From: Ruegeria sp. THAF33
GTDB taxonomy: Bacteria; Pseudomonadota; Alphaproteobacteria; Rhodobacterales; Rhodobacteraceae
Direction of reading: 5' to 3'
DNA length: 64,000 nt
Assembly (NCBI RefSeq): GCF_009363615.1
Contig: NZ_CP045384.1
Location: forward strand, 3,160,501-3,224,500
Position 1 is the stretch's first letter. The number at the start of each line of letters is the position of its first letter. Positions 1-8,653 of this stretch are shown in pieces. The notes beneath the pieces are model-generated. The model was not told where the DNA came from. It saw nothing but the letters and a program-made list of their open reading frames with translations, and made no database searches. Position numbers and translations under genes: made by a program.

Positions 1-890
1 TCAGCATTGCCATGGGCCTGATCGGGGTTGGGTGCTCTCCGGTTCTGATGGCTTCTTACTTCATCTTTGCCCGCGAATACCCGCCCGCGAAATTCGCGAC
101 ACTGGCCGCCGTCATGCTGGGTGTTGGGTCAGTGGGCAATCTCGTGGCCTCTTATCCGACTGCGCTTGCTGTCGAATGGATGGGATGGCGCGCCACTATG
201 GTTGGGCTGGCCGTGATATCTGCTGCGATTGCTTTGGGTATTTGGCTGAGCCTGCGCGATCCAGCGAAGGTTGATACGGAACACAAGGGTTCACTTCTGG
301 ACCTGCTGAAAGAGCCTGCACTGTGGCTGATCATGCCTTTGATGCTGGTGGCCTATGCGCCCTCTGCCGCGCTGCGCGGGCTATGGGCCGGGCCGTATCT
401 GAACGATGTCTTCGGGCTCAGCACCACCCAGATTGGCACCGCGACACTGGTCATGGGGTCTGCGATGATTGTCGGCACCTTTGTCTACGGACCGCTGGAT
501 CGCGTCTTCGGCACTCGGAAATGGGTTATCTTCACGGGCAACGCGCTGGGTGTCGTGGCACTGACCCTGCTTTGCGTTTGGATCGACCACGCCACATGGC
601 TGTCCGTTCTGCTGTTGGCCATCATAGGGTTCACCGGGGCCAGTTTTCCGGTCATCATGGCCCATGGTCGGGCCTTCGTTCCCCCCAATCTGGTGGGCCG
701 AGGCGTAACCCTGTTGAACCTTTTCGGAATCGGAGGGGTCGGCATCGCCCAATTCGTCACCGGGCGCATTCATGCCGCCACTACCCAGGCCGGAACGACC
801 GCGCCCTACACCGCGATTTTCGGGTTTTTTGCCGTAACCCTTGCCTTCGGTTGCGTGATATATCTATTCAGCCGGGATAATGTGGATTGA
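1..890 (+). CDS. MFS transporter (5' truncated by window edge)
   Basis: This is the C-terminal part of a major facilitator superfamily permease of the inner membrane. The frame is open to the left edge of the window (codons for S-I-A precede the first visible Met at 12), so the true start lies outside. About 295 residues remain, with many alternating hydrophobic helices; the second half (from about residue 100) looks like a full six-helix bundle. A basic loop after the 'VGSVGNLVASYP' helix pair is compatible with MFS architecture. The substrate cannot be read from the sequence. The stop lies within the start region of the following glycosyltransferase frame, suggesting co-transcription. Confidence 0.8.
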   Translation, partial: SIAMGLIGVGCSPVLMASYFIFAREYPPAKFATLAAVMLGVGSVGNLVASYPTALAVEWMGWRATMVGLAVISAAIALGIWLSLRDPAKVDTEHKGSLLDLLKEPALWLIMPLMLVAYAPSAALRGLWAGPYLNDVFGLSTTQIGTATLVMGSAMIVGTFVYGPLDRVFGTRKWVIFTGNALGVVALTLLCVWIDHATWLSVLLLAIIGFTGASFPVIMAHGRAFVPPNLVGRGVTLLNLFGIGGVGIAQFVTGRIHAATTQAGTTAPYTAIFGFFAVTLAFGCVIYLFSRDNVD

Positions 891-1965
891 AGCAATTGCG
901 GAGCAAGCCGTGCAGGAAATCGAGGTTATAGCGCCGAACCTGAAACACAGCCTCTCCGGCGTCACCACAACCGTCATCCGCCTGCTGCCGATCCAGAAGC
1001 ATATGATCGGGATCGTTGCCACGGGACCCGGCCTGCCGGATGATCTGCCTCATATCCGGTTAATCAAAATTCCGTTCCTTTCGAACAGAACGCTTCGGGT
1101 GTGGCATGCACGGCGCAACACCGAGATGCTGATGGGTTTGTTTCTGAAACATGTGCTGCGACGCAATCTGAAACTTCTGTTCACCTCGGCTGCGCAACGA
1201 AATCATTCGGGGTTCACTAAATGGCTGATTTCGAAAATGGATGCGCTGATCGCCACAACGCCGCAAGCGGCGTCGTTTCTGGAACATCCCGCAACCGTCA
1301 TCATGCACGGTGTGAACACCGAACTGTTTCACCCGGCCGAGGACAAAACCGCCCTGCGGCAGAAACTGGGGCTGCCAGAAGGGACCTTGATCGGGTGTTT
1401 CGGGCGCATTCGACCTCAGAAAGGTGTCGATCTTCTGGTGGATGCGGCGATCGAGGTTCTGCCGAACCATCCCGACGCCAGCATCGTGTTCACCGGGCGC
1501 GCCACCAAAGAATTTGAAGCGTTCCAACAGGAACAGGAGGCCAAGCTCAAAGCTGCCGGGCTGTCGGAACGGGTGCACTTCCTGGGCGAGCGTCCCTGGG
1601 AGGAAATCGTTGAAACCTACCGCGCTCTGGACCTGTTCGTGGCCCCGGCCCGTCACGAAGGGTTCGGCCTTACACCGCTTGAGGCGATGGCCTCCGGCGT
1701 GCCTGCAATCGCCTGCCACGGGGTCGGAGCCTTCAGCGCCCAGATCGAGGACGGGAAAACCGGCCGCTTGATCGAAAAGGACAACGCCGGGGCGCTGGCC
1801 GAAGCACTGGAACAGATGTTGAGCGATCCGGACAAGCTGGTGCAATCCGGTCAGGCCGCAAGACAGCGTGTCGAGCAGCATTTTCGAATCGAAGGTGAGG
1901 CCGAGGCCATCGTGCAGGTCTATCGGTCTTTGCTGAACACGGGTGAAAACGCGCATTCGGGTTAA
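880..1965 (+). CDS. GT4-family glycosyltransferase
   Basis: A GT-B fold glycosyltransferase of family 4, about 350 residues, transferring a sugar from a nucleotide donor to an unknown acceptor on the cytoplasmic side. The N-terminal half contains 'PNLKHSLSGVTTTV', typical of GT4 proteins. The C-terminal Glyco_trans_1 half contains 'GCFGRIRPQKGVDLL' and the donor-binding E-x7-E motif in 'ARHEGFGLTPLEAM'. ATG at 880 overlaps the MFS gene by 11 bases. GTG at 910, six bases after a GGAG, is at least as likely, which would shorten the protein by 10 residues and leave a 19-base gap. The role may be in cell-surface glycan synthesis; the acceptor is not evident. Confidence 0.85.
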   Translation: MWIEAIAEQAVQEIEVIAPNLKHSLSGVTTTVIRLLPIQKHMIGIVATGPGLPDDLPHIRLIKIPFLSNRTLRVWHARRNTEMLMGLFLKHVLRRNLKLLFTSAAQRNHSGFTKWLISKMDALIATTPQAASFLEHPATVIMHGVNTELFHPAEDKTALRQKLGLPEGTLIGCFGRIRPQKGVDLLVDAAIEVLPNHPDASIVFTGRATKEFEAFQQEQEAKLKAAGLSERVHFLGERPWEEIVETYRALDLFVAPARHEGFGLTPLEAMASGVPAIACHGVGAFSAQIEDGKTGRLIEKDNAGALAEALEQMLSDPDKLVQSGQAARQRVEQHFRIEGEAEAIVQVYRSLLNTGENAHSG

Positions 1966-2060
1966 AATCGACGTCAATTCGGCCAAATCACCCGTGATAG
2001 CCCTTTTTTCTTTGCTGCAACGCGGCTATGAACGCGCGTCCTTAACTTTGGAGACATGAA

Positions 2061-3083
2061 ATGGGCTATCGCGTCGTTGTCGCCGGCGCCACGGGTAACG
2101 TGGGCCGCGAAATGCTGAACATTCTGGCGGAACGCCAGTTCCCCGTCGACGAACTTGCCGTGCTGGCAAGCCGTCGTTCGCTGGGTACGGAAGTAAGCTT
2201 TGGCGACAAGACACTGACCACCCAGGACATCGACACCTTCGATTTCACCGGCTGGGACATGGCCCTGTTTGCCATCGGCTCGGACGCAACCAAGACCTAT
2301 GCCCCCAAAGCGGCTGCGGCTGGCTGTGTGGTGATCGACAACTCGTCGCTGTATCGCTATGACCCCGACATCCCTCTAATCGTGCCGGAATGTAATCCGC
2401 AGGCGATCCACGACTACAAGAACAAGAACATCATCGCCAACCCGAACTGTTCGACCGCGCAGATGGTGGTGGCACTTAAGCCGCTGCATGATCGCGCCAA
2501 GATCAAGCGCGTCGTGGTGTCGACCTATCAGTCGGTGTCGGGCGCGGGCAAGGAAGGCATGGATGAACTTTGGGATCAGACCAAGGCGGTTTACAACCCC
2601 ACCACGGACGTGCCGCCGAAGAAATTCCAGAAGCAGATCGCCTTCAACGTCATCCCTCAGATCGACGTCTTCATGGATGACGGCTCGACCAAGGAAGAAT
2701 GGAAGATGGTTGTCGAGACCAAGAAGATCGTCGACCCGTCGATCAAGGTCACCGCGACCTGTGTCCGCGTGCCGGTTTTCGTCGGCCATTCCGAGGCTGT
2801 GAACATCGAGTTCGAGGAATTCCTGGACGAAGACGAAGCCCGCGACATCCTGCGCGAAGCACCTGGCATCATGGTGATCGACAAGCGCGAAGCGGGTGGC
2901 TACGTCTCGCCGGTCGAATGCGCGGGTGATTTCGCCACGTTCATCAGCCGTATCCGCCAGGATTCGACCATTGAGAACGGTCTGAACCTGTGGTGCGTCA
3001 GCGACAACCTGCGCAAGGGCGCCGCCCTGAACGCGGTGCAGATCGCGGAACTTCTGGGCCGCGAGGTTCTGAAAAAGGGCTGA
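2061..3083 (+). CDS. asd: Aspartate-semialdehyde dehydrogenase
   Basis: Catalyses NADPH-dependent reductive dephosphorylation of aspartyl-4-phosphate to aspartate-4-semialdehyde, the branch-point step to lysine/diaminopimelate, threonine and methionine. The 340 residues match the family length. The N-terminal dinucleotide-binding motif 'VVVAGATGNVGREML' (residues 5-19) and the catalytic cysteine in 'NPNCSTAQM' (Cys130) are intact. ATG 2061 follows a GGAG at 2050-2053. The gene stands alone between a 95-base leader and a strong intrinsic terminator, so it is probably monocistronic. Confidence 0.97.
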   Translation: MGYRVVVAGATGNVGREMLNILAERQFPVDELAVLASRRSLGTEVSFGDKTLTTQDIDTFDFTGWDMALFAIGSDATKTYAPKAAAAGCVVIDNSSLYRYDPDIPLIVPECNPQAIHDYKNKNIIANPNCSTAQMVVALKPLHDRAKIKRVVVSTYQSVSGAGKEGMDELWDQTKAVYNPTTDVPPKKFQKQIAFNVIPQIDVFMDDGSTKEEWKMVVETKKIVDPSIKVTATCVRVPVFVGHSEAVNIEFEEFLDEDEARDILREAPGIMVIDKREAGGYVSPVECAGDFATFISRIRQDSTIENGLNLWCVSDNLRKGAALNAVQIAELLGREVLKKG

Positions 3084-3116
3084 CATCCCGATTTTCGTCA
3101 AAGCTTGAAAACCAGG

Positions 3117-3150
3117 AAACCCGCTGATTGTTCAGCGGGTTTTTTTGTTT
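3117..3150 (+). terminator. Rho-independent terminator of asd
   Basis: A perfect 11-bp stem (3117-3127 pairing with 3132-3142), loop TTGT, and a T-rich tract running through 3147. It lies 33 bases after the asd stop and is the clearest intrinsic terminator in the window. Confidence 0.93.
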
Positions 3151-3231
3151 TCCAATAGCCGGTTTACAGACGACGTGACGGTCGGTCAGGTTGCTGATGC
3201 CAACGGAAATACTGCATGGTAGGTGTCAAAG

Positions 3232-4158
3232 ATGGGCCGGCCATCATCAAGCAAGCACGATCCAATACCCTACGCCCTTGCCGGGGCGGGAGTGTTCTTT
3301 GCATCCATCTGTTTTGGCTTTGTACCCTATTTCAGCCGAGGTCTCACTGACCAGGGACTCGCGCCCTACGCAGTTGCGTTTTATCGGTACATTTTGACGG
3401 CGATCCTATTGTTGCCCACCCTTTTTAAGCATCGTTCAAACCGGCGGGAATTAGTCTGGGGTATGGCTGCGGGGGCAGTCATGGGGCTTGGGTGGGTCGG
3501 ATATGTTACCGCACTTGAAACAGTGCCGGCATCAACGGTGGGTGTTCTTTACATGACCTACCCGGTGTTTACGATCATCATCGCTTGGGCGATATTCGCC
3601 GATCCGCCGACGCGGCGCAGCCTTGTTGCGGCCGGTTTGATTGTTCTTGCGGCAGGCATTGCAGGGTCTCCGGCATCCGTACCGATTGACCAAATTCCAA
3701 CGTTGCTTGTCTCTTTGGCTGCACCTTTCGGATTTGGCTTCGGCATATGCGTGCTTGTACACCGTCTTTCGCGAATTGCTCCTTTGGCCAGGATAGCGTC
3801 GGTTTCGTTGGGATCGGTCGTCGGGCTAACCCCTTTGATTATCTCTTCGGAAATTGACGAAGTCCTGCCAGCAGGCGGCAGTGACTGGTTTCTGATCGTC
3901 GGGATCGGTCTTATGACGGCACTGGTTCCCCAGCTGATTTACACCGTCTGTTCCCCTGTCATCGGGGCATCGCGCACGGCCGTTATCGGCAGCATTGAAC
4001 TGCCGACAATGTTTGCCGTGGGCGTTTTTGCTTTCGGTGAAACAATCACAGGTGCGCAAGCAGTGGCCTGTGCCTTGGTTTTGAGCGCCATCGCACTTGC
4101 ACAAAGTCGCGCAACACGAACCGTTACCACCGTGATCAGCAGTCAACGTCACAGGTGA
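3232..4158 (+). CDS. DMT-superfamily (EamA) permease
   Basis: An inner-membrane drug/metabolite transporter of about 308 residues with two EamA repeats of five helices each, the usual size for the family. Proline- and glycine-containing helices are obvious ('AGAGVFFASICFGFVPYFS', 'TVGVLYMTYPVFTII'). ATG 3232 is chosen because AGGTG at 3221-3225 sits six bases upstream; GTG 3223 in the same frame is possible. By eye the gene is somewhat richer in A/T-ending codons than asd, which may reflect later acquisition. The substrate is unknown and neighbours give no hint. Confidence 0.85.
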   Translation: MGRPSSSKHDPIPYALAGAGVFFASICFGFVPYFSRGLTDQGLAPYAVAFYRYILTAILLLPTLFKHRSNRRELVWGMAAGAVMGLGWVGYVTALETVPASTVGVLYMTYPVFTIIIAWAIFADPPTRRSLVAAGLIVLAAGIAGSPASVPIDQIPTLLVSLAAPFGFGFGICVLVHRLSRIAPLARIASVSLGSVVGLTPLIISSEIDEVLPAGGSDWFLIVGIGLMTALVPQLIYTVCSPVIGASRTAVIGSIELPTMFAVGVFAFGETITGAQAVACALVLSAIALAQSRATRTVTTVISSQRHR

Positions 4159-4422
4159 GTCCGCGCCCGAGGTGGCCCGTCAATGCGCTCAGCAGAACCG
4201 GCTCGGATCACCTCTCCCACCAAATCGGCACCTTCCGGTCCATCACCCGCATCCATCATGGCTGCGCTATGTACCTCGGTTAGGGTACAGTCTTGCGCGC
4301 GGTGAAAATCGCCAACCTGTTGACAAAACCAGAGCCGCTTGCCACCTAAAACTGAACCTTGTTCGTGGCGGATGCCGGAAGTCCGAATAATAGTGTCTCG
4401 TGCAGGGAAAAAGAGGCAGGGC

Positions 4423-5340
4423 ATGCACATTTCGACCAGACGCAGGATTGCCAGAACCCTGACCATCGGATGCACATGCATTCTGATGATACTGGTCGTC
4501 ATTGGCTTTACGGGGCAGGTTTTTGCCGTAGGAGATTCAATCGCTCTGCTCCGGCCTCAGGCTGGTGTTTTGCTTCTCCCCTGCGCGGTAATTCTGCTTT
4601 TTATGCGCGCCAGATATCTTGCATTGGCCACCTTGCTCTTTTCCGGGGTGGCCATCGGGTCCATCGCGGCCAGCGTTGCCGCGCCCTCGGACGATTGCGA
4701 CGACTCCTGCCTGACGCTATACCAGAAGAACCTCATGAGCAAAGCCTGGCCCCGGTATTCGCTGGCCGATGATATCCTTGAATCAGACGCTCAGATCGTG
4801 ACATTGCAGGAAGTCTCCAGCCACAATCGCAAGTACATGAGCAATCTGTTCGAACATTACCCCGAACAGGCGATCTGTGAATTCCGTCCTGAACAAAACG
4901 TCGCCATCCTGACGACCTTGCCGATTGTCGAGAGCTCGGAATTCTGTCTGCAAGGTTTTGGGCTTGTGGGGTTACAGGTCAAAGCGCCCGGCGGTGACTT
5001 GGTCTGGGTTGTTTCAGTTCATCTGAACTGGCCATTTCCTTACGACCAGTCCAGGCAAAGCCAGGTGATTGCCGACCGCATCAGCCAGCTTGAAGGACCG
5101 GTTCTGATTGCCGGGGATTTCAATATGGTGCCCTGGGGCGAAAGCGTCAGACGGATCGGAGCGGCCGCAAATAACCAGAGCTTTGGAACCGTCCTGAACA
5201 CCCACAACCTCGGCAGTTGGAAAATCCCATTGCCGATAGACAACCTTTTGTTCCCCAAAGGCACAACCGGAACGGTTGAGCTGCGCCCCTTCATGGGATC
5301 CGATCACCTGGGAAAGCTTGCCCGGTTTCGACTGGGCTAG
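4423..5340 (+). CDS. Membrane-anchored endonuclease/exonuclease/phosphatase family protein
   Basis: About 305 residues. The N-terminal ~95 residues form two or three hydrophobic segments (about 13-35, 45-60 and 65-85), followed by an EEP-fold catalytic domain of the DNase I/exonuclease III type. Metal and catalytic motifs seen are 'IVTLQEVSSHN' (metal-binding Glu), 'VVSVHLNWP', 'LIAGDFNMVPW' (Asp-x-Asn) and the terminal 'GSDHLG' (Asp-His). The layout resembles the YafD group; the true substrate (DNA, lipid or other phosphodiester) is not known. ATG 4423 follows AGAGGCAGG. The 264 bases upstream hold no convincing gene. Confidence 0.8.
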   Translation: MHISTRRRIARTLTIGCTCILMILVVIGFTGQVFAVGDSIALLRPQAGVLLLPCAVILLFMRARYLALATLLFSGVAIGSIAASVAAPSDDCDDSCLTLYQKNLMSKAWPRYSLADDILESDAQIVTLQEVSSHNRKYMSNLFEHYPEQAICEFRPEQNVAILTTLPIVESSEFCLQGFGLVGLQVKAPGGDLVWVVSVHLNWPFPYDQSRQSQVIADRISQLEGPVLIAGDFNMVPWGESVRRIGAAANNQSFGTVLNTHNLGSWKIPLPIDNLLFPKGTTGTVELRPFMGSDHLGKLARFRLG

Positions 5341-5387
5341 GACTTCGGTCAAGCACGCCGACGCATGCTTCCCCACGAACAAGCGGC

Positions 5388-5924
5388 CTAGCTTTGGTTT
5401 TCAACCAGTGCTTTCAGATTGGTCAGACCACGGTCATAATCCTCGCCCACCCACGTATCCATCATCAACCCCATCCAGCGGGACATGGGGTTCAGGCCCA
5501 GATCCGAGTCAAACCCCCAGGTCACTCTGGTTCCCGCCCCGTCCGGCTCAAGGATGAAGGACGCTGTGGCAGTACCCATCGGGCCGAAATCCAGCGCCGT
5601 TTTGACCTGTTGGTTTTCCACGCTTTCGACGATTTCCTGTGATCCCGTACCGACCTGCGGGTGATCCGACGCCCAGTTCAGAGTGTTTCCGACCCCGGCG
5701 GCAGGGCCGGAATAAGTCAATTTGGTTTCGGGGTCCCGGTGCAGCCACGGAGACCACTTTTCGGTTTCCTGCATCGAATTCACGTAAGGAAAGATGGCGC
5801 TTGGCGGCGCGTCGATCGCGATGCTACGCGAAACTTCCGCCTTTCCCGGCAACAGATAGGAAACTGCGACCAGAACCAGAATACAAACGACCAATCCTGC
5901 GCAGATGCGCTTGATGACTTTCAT
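5388..5924 (-). CDS. SRPBCC-family protein with N-terminal membrane anchor
   Basis: A 178-residue protein with an N-terminal hydrophobic helix (residues 8-26, 'GLVVCILVLVAVSYLL'), then a START/Bet v1-like SRPBCC domain beginning with 'SRSIAIDAPPSAIFPYVN' and containing the usual 'KWSPWLHRDPETKLTYSG' strand region. These proteins bind hydrophobic ligands or act as cyclase/dehydratase relatives; no catalytic function can be assigned. The start has GGAG ten bases upstream. It is tail-to-tail with the preceding EEP-family gene (47-base gap) and lies 98 bases downstream of the carbonic anhydrase on the same strand. Confidence 0.75.
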   Translation of the reverse strand: MKVIKRICAGLVVCILVLVAVSYLLPGKAEVSRSIAIDAPPSAIFPYVNSMQETEKWSPWLHRDPETKLTYSGPAAGVGNTLNWASDHPQVGTGSQEIVESVENQQVKTALDFGPMGTATASFILEPDGAGTRVTWGFDSDLGLNPMSRWMGLMMDTWVGEDYDRGLTNLKALVENQS

Positions 5925-6022
5925 GGCAGGCTCCGATCTTCAGGTGTAATGGGTGGAGTATACCAAAAACAGCCCTGAATCAGAGCCGCCATTGTTGTTT
6001 CGGATTTCCAGCTCTGTCGCCG

Positions 6023-6673
6023 TCAGACCGGGACGAACTTTTTTTGGTAAGGATCATAGCTTTCAAGCCCGCCTGCGCCGATATCCGTCCACAAGCCGTG
6101 CAAGCTCAGCGCGCCTTGATCAACGGCGGACGAGACGAAGGGGAAGGTCATCAGGTTTTCCAGCGAAGCGACAACCGATTGACGTTCGAACTGCCGGGCC
6201 TGTTCGACACCGTCCTCGATATCCGCGACCAGTTCGAATTTCGGCTTCAGAATATCCATCCAGCGGCCAACAAAGCTGTCCTTGGCATCCAGCTGCGGCG
6301 CCTGCCCCTTGCACATGTCGATGCAGCCCTGCACGCCGCCGCATTGCGAATGCCCCAGCACGATCAAATGAGCGACCTTGAGCGCCGTTACGGCATATTC
6401 GATGGCGGCGCTGGTGCCGTGGTGGTCCCCGTCCGGAGCATAGGGCGGCACCAGATTGGCGATATTGCGGTGAATAAAGAAATCGCCCTGGTCAGCGCCA
6501 AACATGGACGTGACGTGAACCCGGCTGTCGCAGCAGGATATGACCATGGCGCGGGGGCGTTGCCCTTCATCGGCAAGACGGCGATACCAAACCTGGTTTT
6601 CCGAATATGTTGTGGCCTTCCATCCGTGATACCGTTTTACAAGGTAGCTCGGCAGAGGTTTGGCAAATTCCAT
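6023..6673 (-). CDS. Beta-class carbonic anhydrase
   Basis: Interconverts CO2 and bicarbonate using a zinc ion, in the cytoplasm. The 216 residues match beta-CA length. Visible are the first zinc-ligand/Asp-Arg dyad motif 'VISCCDSRVH' and the second ligand pair in 'IVLGHSQCGGVQGC' (His and Cys), plus 'HRNIANLVPP' and 'AAIEYAVTAL' typical of the family. ATG 6673 is preceded by GGGGACATTGAA. The divergent gene starts 144 bases away, so the region 6674-6817 should hold both promoters. Bicarbonate supply for anaplerosis or pH homeostasis is the expected role. Confidence 0.93.
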   Translation of the reverse strand: MEFAKPLPSYLVKRYHGWKATTYSENQVWYRRLADEGQRPRAMVISCCDSRVHVTSMFGADQGDFFIHRNIANLVPPYAPDGDHHGTSAAIEYAVTALKVAHLIVLGHSQCGGVQGCIDMCKGQAPQLDAKDSFVGRWMDILKPKFELVADIEDGVEQARQFERQSVVASLENLMTFPFVSSAVDQGALSLHGLWTDIGAGGLESYDPYQKKFVPV

Positions 6674-6817
6674 TTCAATGTCCCCGTTCTTGTCGCTGAC
6701 GGATGATCTAAACCGAATTCAAAGAAAATTCGAGCCATTATCCAGTTTCCCTGCAAGGTTTTGCAAAGGAATTTTCTGCCAGGATCAACACCGCGCCGTG
6801 GGGGCGTTTGAACTAGG

Positions 6818-7207
6818 GTGAATGTGGTGGAAAAGATTATCACGCTTGAACACAAGGAATCCGTCCGTCTGGACTCGGATCAATTAAGCGGGCTATACCG
6901 GCAACTTGGCGACAAGGATGCGCTGGATGTTCTGTGTCGCACGGTCGAAGAGCTTGCCGTGCGCCTGTCAAACTGCGAACGCTACTGGCGTCGGCGCGAA
7001 TGGGCGGACCTGCGCAAATGCGCCAGGTCACTGGTCGCTATATCCGAACAGATCGGGATGACGGCCCTGGCCCAGGTGGCGGGTGACGTGGCCCACACCG
7101 TCGATGCCGGTGACGCCGTTGCGGCGGGCGCGACGCTTGGGCGTTTGATCCGCGTGGGCGAACGATCGCTGACCGCCGTCTGGGACCAGCAGGACCTTTC
7201 CGTCTGA
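6818..7207 (+). CDS. Small protein resembling a degenerate HPt domain
   Basis: A 129-residue, largely alpha-helical protein with no signal peptide. Residues 68-92 ('KCARSLVAISEQIGMTALAQ' and on) line up by eye with the histidine-phosphotransfer core of the true HPt protein at 62540 ('LHFLKGSALSLGFDQFSKL'): spacing and the conserved Gly agree, but the phosphorylatable His is replaced by Arg70 and the Lys-Gly pair by Val-Ala. If the likeness holds it cannot carry phosphate and could act as a decoy or binding partner. GTG 6818 is the longest start; GTG 6827, six bases after AGGGTG, is an alternative. Function is unknown. Confidence 0.65.
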   Translation: MNVVEKIITLEHKESVRLDSDQLSGLYRQLGDKDALDVLCRTVEELAVRLSNCERYWRRREWADLRKCARSLVAISEQIGMTALAQVAGDVAHTVDAGDAVAAGATLGRLIRVGERSLTAVWDQQDLSV

Positions 7208-7270
7208 CAGGGGTTGCGGGCAGATCATGCGCGGCTAGTCTGTGCGCAGAAACCATCAGCCGAGACGCCC

Positions 7271-8653
7271 ATGACCCTGTCCTTCGCCCCATCCTCTGAC
7301 CCGTCCATACCGCTTCATGTGATTGCGCAGCCGGATTTGGACAGTTGGTTGCAGGACCAGCCGGATACCGTCCGGGCCTGGGTTGCCGCAAACGGGTTTA
7401 CAGGTGCGATGGGGCAGACCCTGCTGGTGCCAGGCGCGCTTGGCGCGGTTGATTTTGTGCTGGCCGGGTATGGAACAGAAGACAAGCGCGCGCGAAAAAG
7501 GTTCCCATTGGCCGCCGCAGCCATGGCATTGACCGAAGGAACCTATCATATCGCGTCCGGCATTCCCGCTGATCGTCTGGAGATGGAGTGTTTAGGCTGG
7601 TTGATGACAGGCTACGCCTTCGACCGCTACGCGTCTCAATCCGCTGGAACTGCGGCGCTGGTTGCGCCCGAAGGTGTCGACGCCAACCGTATCGAAACGA
7701 TGGCCAATGCCGAAGTTCTGACCCGCGATCTGGTGAATACGCCAGCCTCGGATATGGGTCCTGAGCAGTTGCAGCAGGCGGCCGAGGCTCTAGCCAGCGA
7801 ATTCGGTGCCGCGTGCAGCGTGATCAGCGGCGCGGCCTTGCTGGAACAGAATTTTCCTATGATCCACACCGTAGGGCGCGCCGCCGAACAGGCCCCCCGG
7901 CTGATCGAGCTGAATTGGGGCAGCAGCGGCCCCAAGCTGACTCTGGTCGGCAAGGGGGTGTGTTTCGATACGGGTGGATTGAACCTGAAACCAGGCGCAT
8001 CCATGGGTCTGATGAAGAAGGACATGGGTGGCGCGGCCAATGTATTGGGGTTGGCGCGGATGATCATGCAGTTGGGTTTTCCTCTGCAATTGAGGGTCTT
8101 GATACCGGCGGTCGAAAACGCGCTTGCCGGAAATGCCTTCCGCCCTGGTGACATCCTGACCTCTCGCAAGGGACTGACGGTCGAGATCAACAATACGGAT
8201 GCCGAAGGGCGTCTGGTGCTTGCTGATGCGTTGGCGCTTGCTGAAGAAGGTGAGCCCGATCTGGTGATCTCGATGGCGACGCTGACCGGGGCCGCCCGTG
8301 TGGCTGTGGGCCCCGATCTGGCACCGTTCTATACCGATGATCAGCGCTGCGCGTCTGCCCTGTCGCATGCCGCTGAGGCTTCGGCTGATCCGGTCTGGCG
8401 CATGCCGTTCCACACGCCCTATGAAGCGATGATTGAACCCGGCATCGCCGATCTGGACAACGCGCCGTCGGGCGGGTTTGCAGGGTCGATCACAGCCGCC
8501 CTGTTTCTGCGCAGGTTCGTGGGCGCATGCCGCTACATCCATTTCGACATCTATTCCTGGCAGCCCAGCAAAGAACCGGGGCGCACCAAGGGCGGTCTGG
8601 GTCAGGGGCCTCGTGCCGTGCTGACGGCATTGCCGGAGATATTGGGACTGTGA
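7271..8653 (+). CDS. Leucyl aminopeptidase family (M17) protein
   Basis: A two-metal cytosolic aminopeptidase of about 460 residues that removes N-terminal residues from peptides. Key M17 elements are present: the metal-binding Lys/Asp in 'GKGVCFDTGGLNLKPG', the catalytic Lys in 'MGLMKKDMGGAANVLG', and the signature 'NTDAEGRLVLADAL' with its Asp, Glu and Arg. ATG 7271 is the first good start; the frame is open upstream only to a TTG at 7214. The stop overlaps the GTG start of the NlpC/P60 gene by four bases (GTGA), so the two peptidases are translationally coupled, suggesting a joint role in peptide or muropeptide turnover. Confidence 0.92.
   Translation: MTLSFAPSSDPSIPLHVIAQPDLDSWLQDQPDTVRAWVAANGFTGAMGQTLLVPGALGAVDFVLAGYGTEDKRARKRFPLAAAAMALTEGTYHIASGIPADRLEMECLGWLMTGYAFDRYASQSAGTAALVAPEGVDANRIETMANAEVLTRDLVNTPASDMGPEQLQQAAEALASEFGAACSVISGAALLEQNFPMIHTVGRAAEQAPRLIELNWGSSGPKLTLVGKGVCFDTGGLNLKPGASMGLMKKDMGGAANVLGLARMIMQLGFPLQLRVLIPAVENALAGNAFRPGDILTSRKGLTVEINNTDAEGRLVLADALALAEEGEPDLVISMATLTGAARVAVGPDLAPFYTDDQRCASALSHAAEASADPVWRMPFHTPYEAMIEPGIADLDNAPSGGFAGSITAALFLRRFVGACRYIHFDIYSWQPSKEPGRTKGGLGQGPRAVLTALPEILGL

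Noticed and set aside
1966..2060. Short hairpin and T run after the GT4 gene (about 1988-2012) as a terminator
   Set aside because: The stem is only four or five base pairs, too weak to call.
4339..4422. TTG-initiated extension of the EEP-family protein
   Set aside because: No Shine-Dalgarno precedes TTG 4339, while ATG 4423 has AGAGGCAGG and leads straight into a hydrophobic N-terminus.
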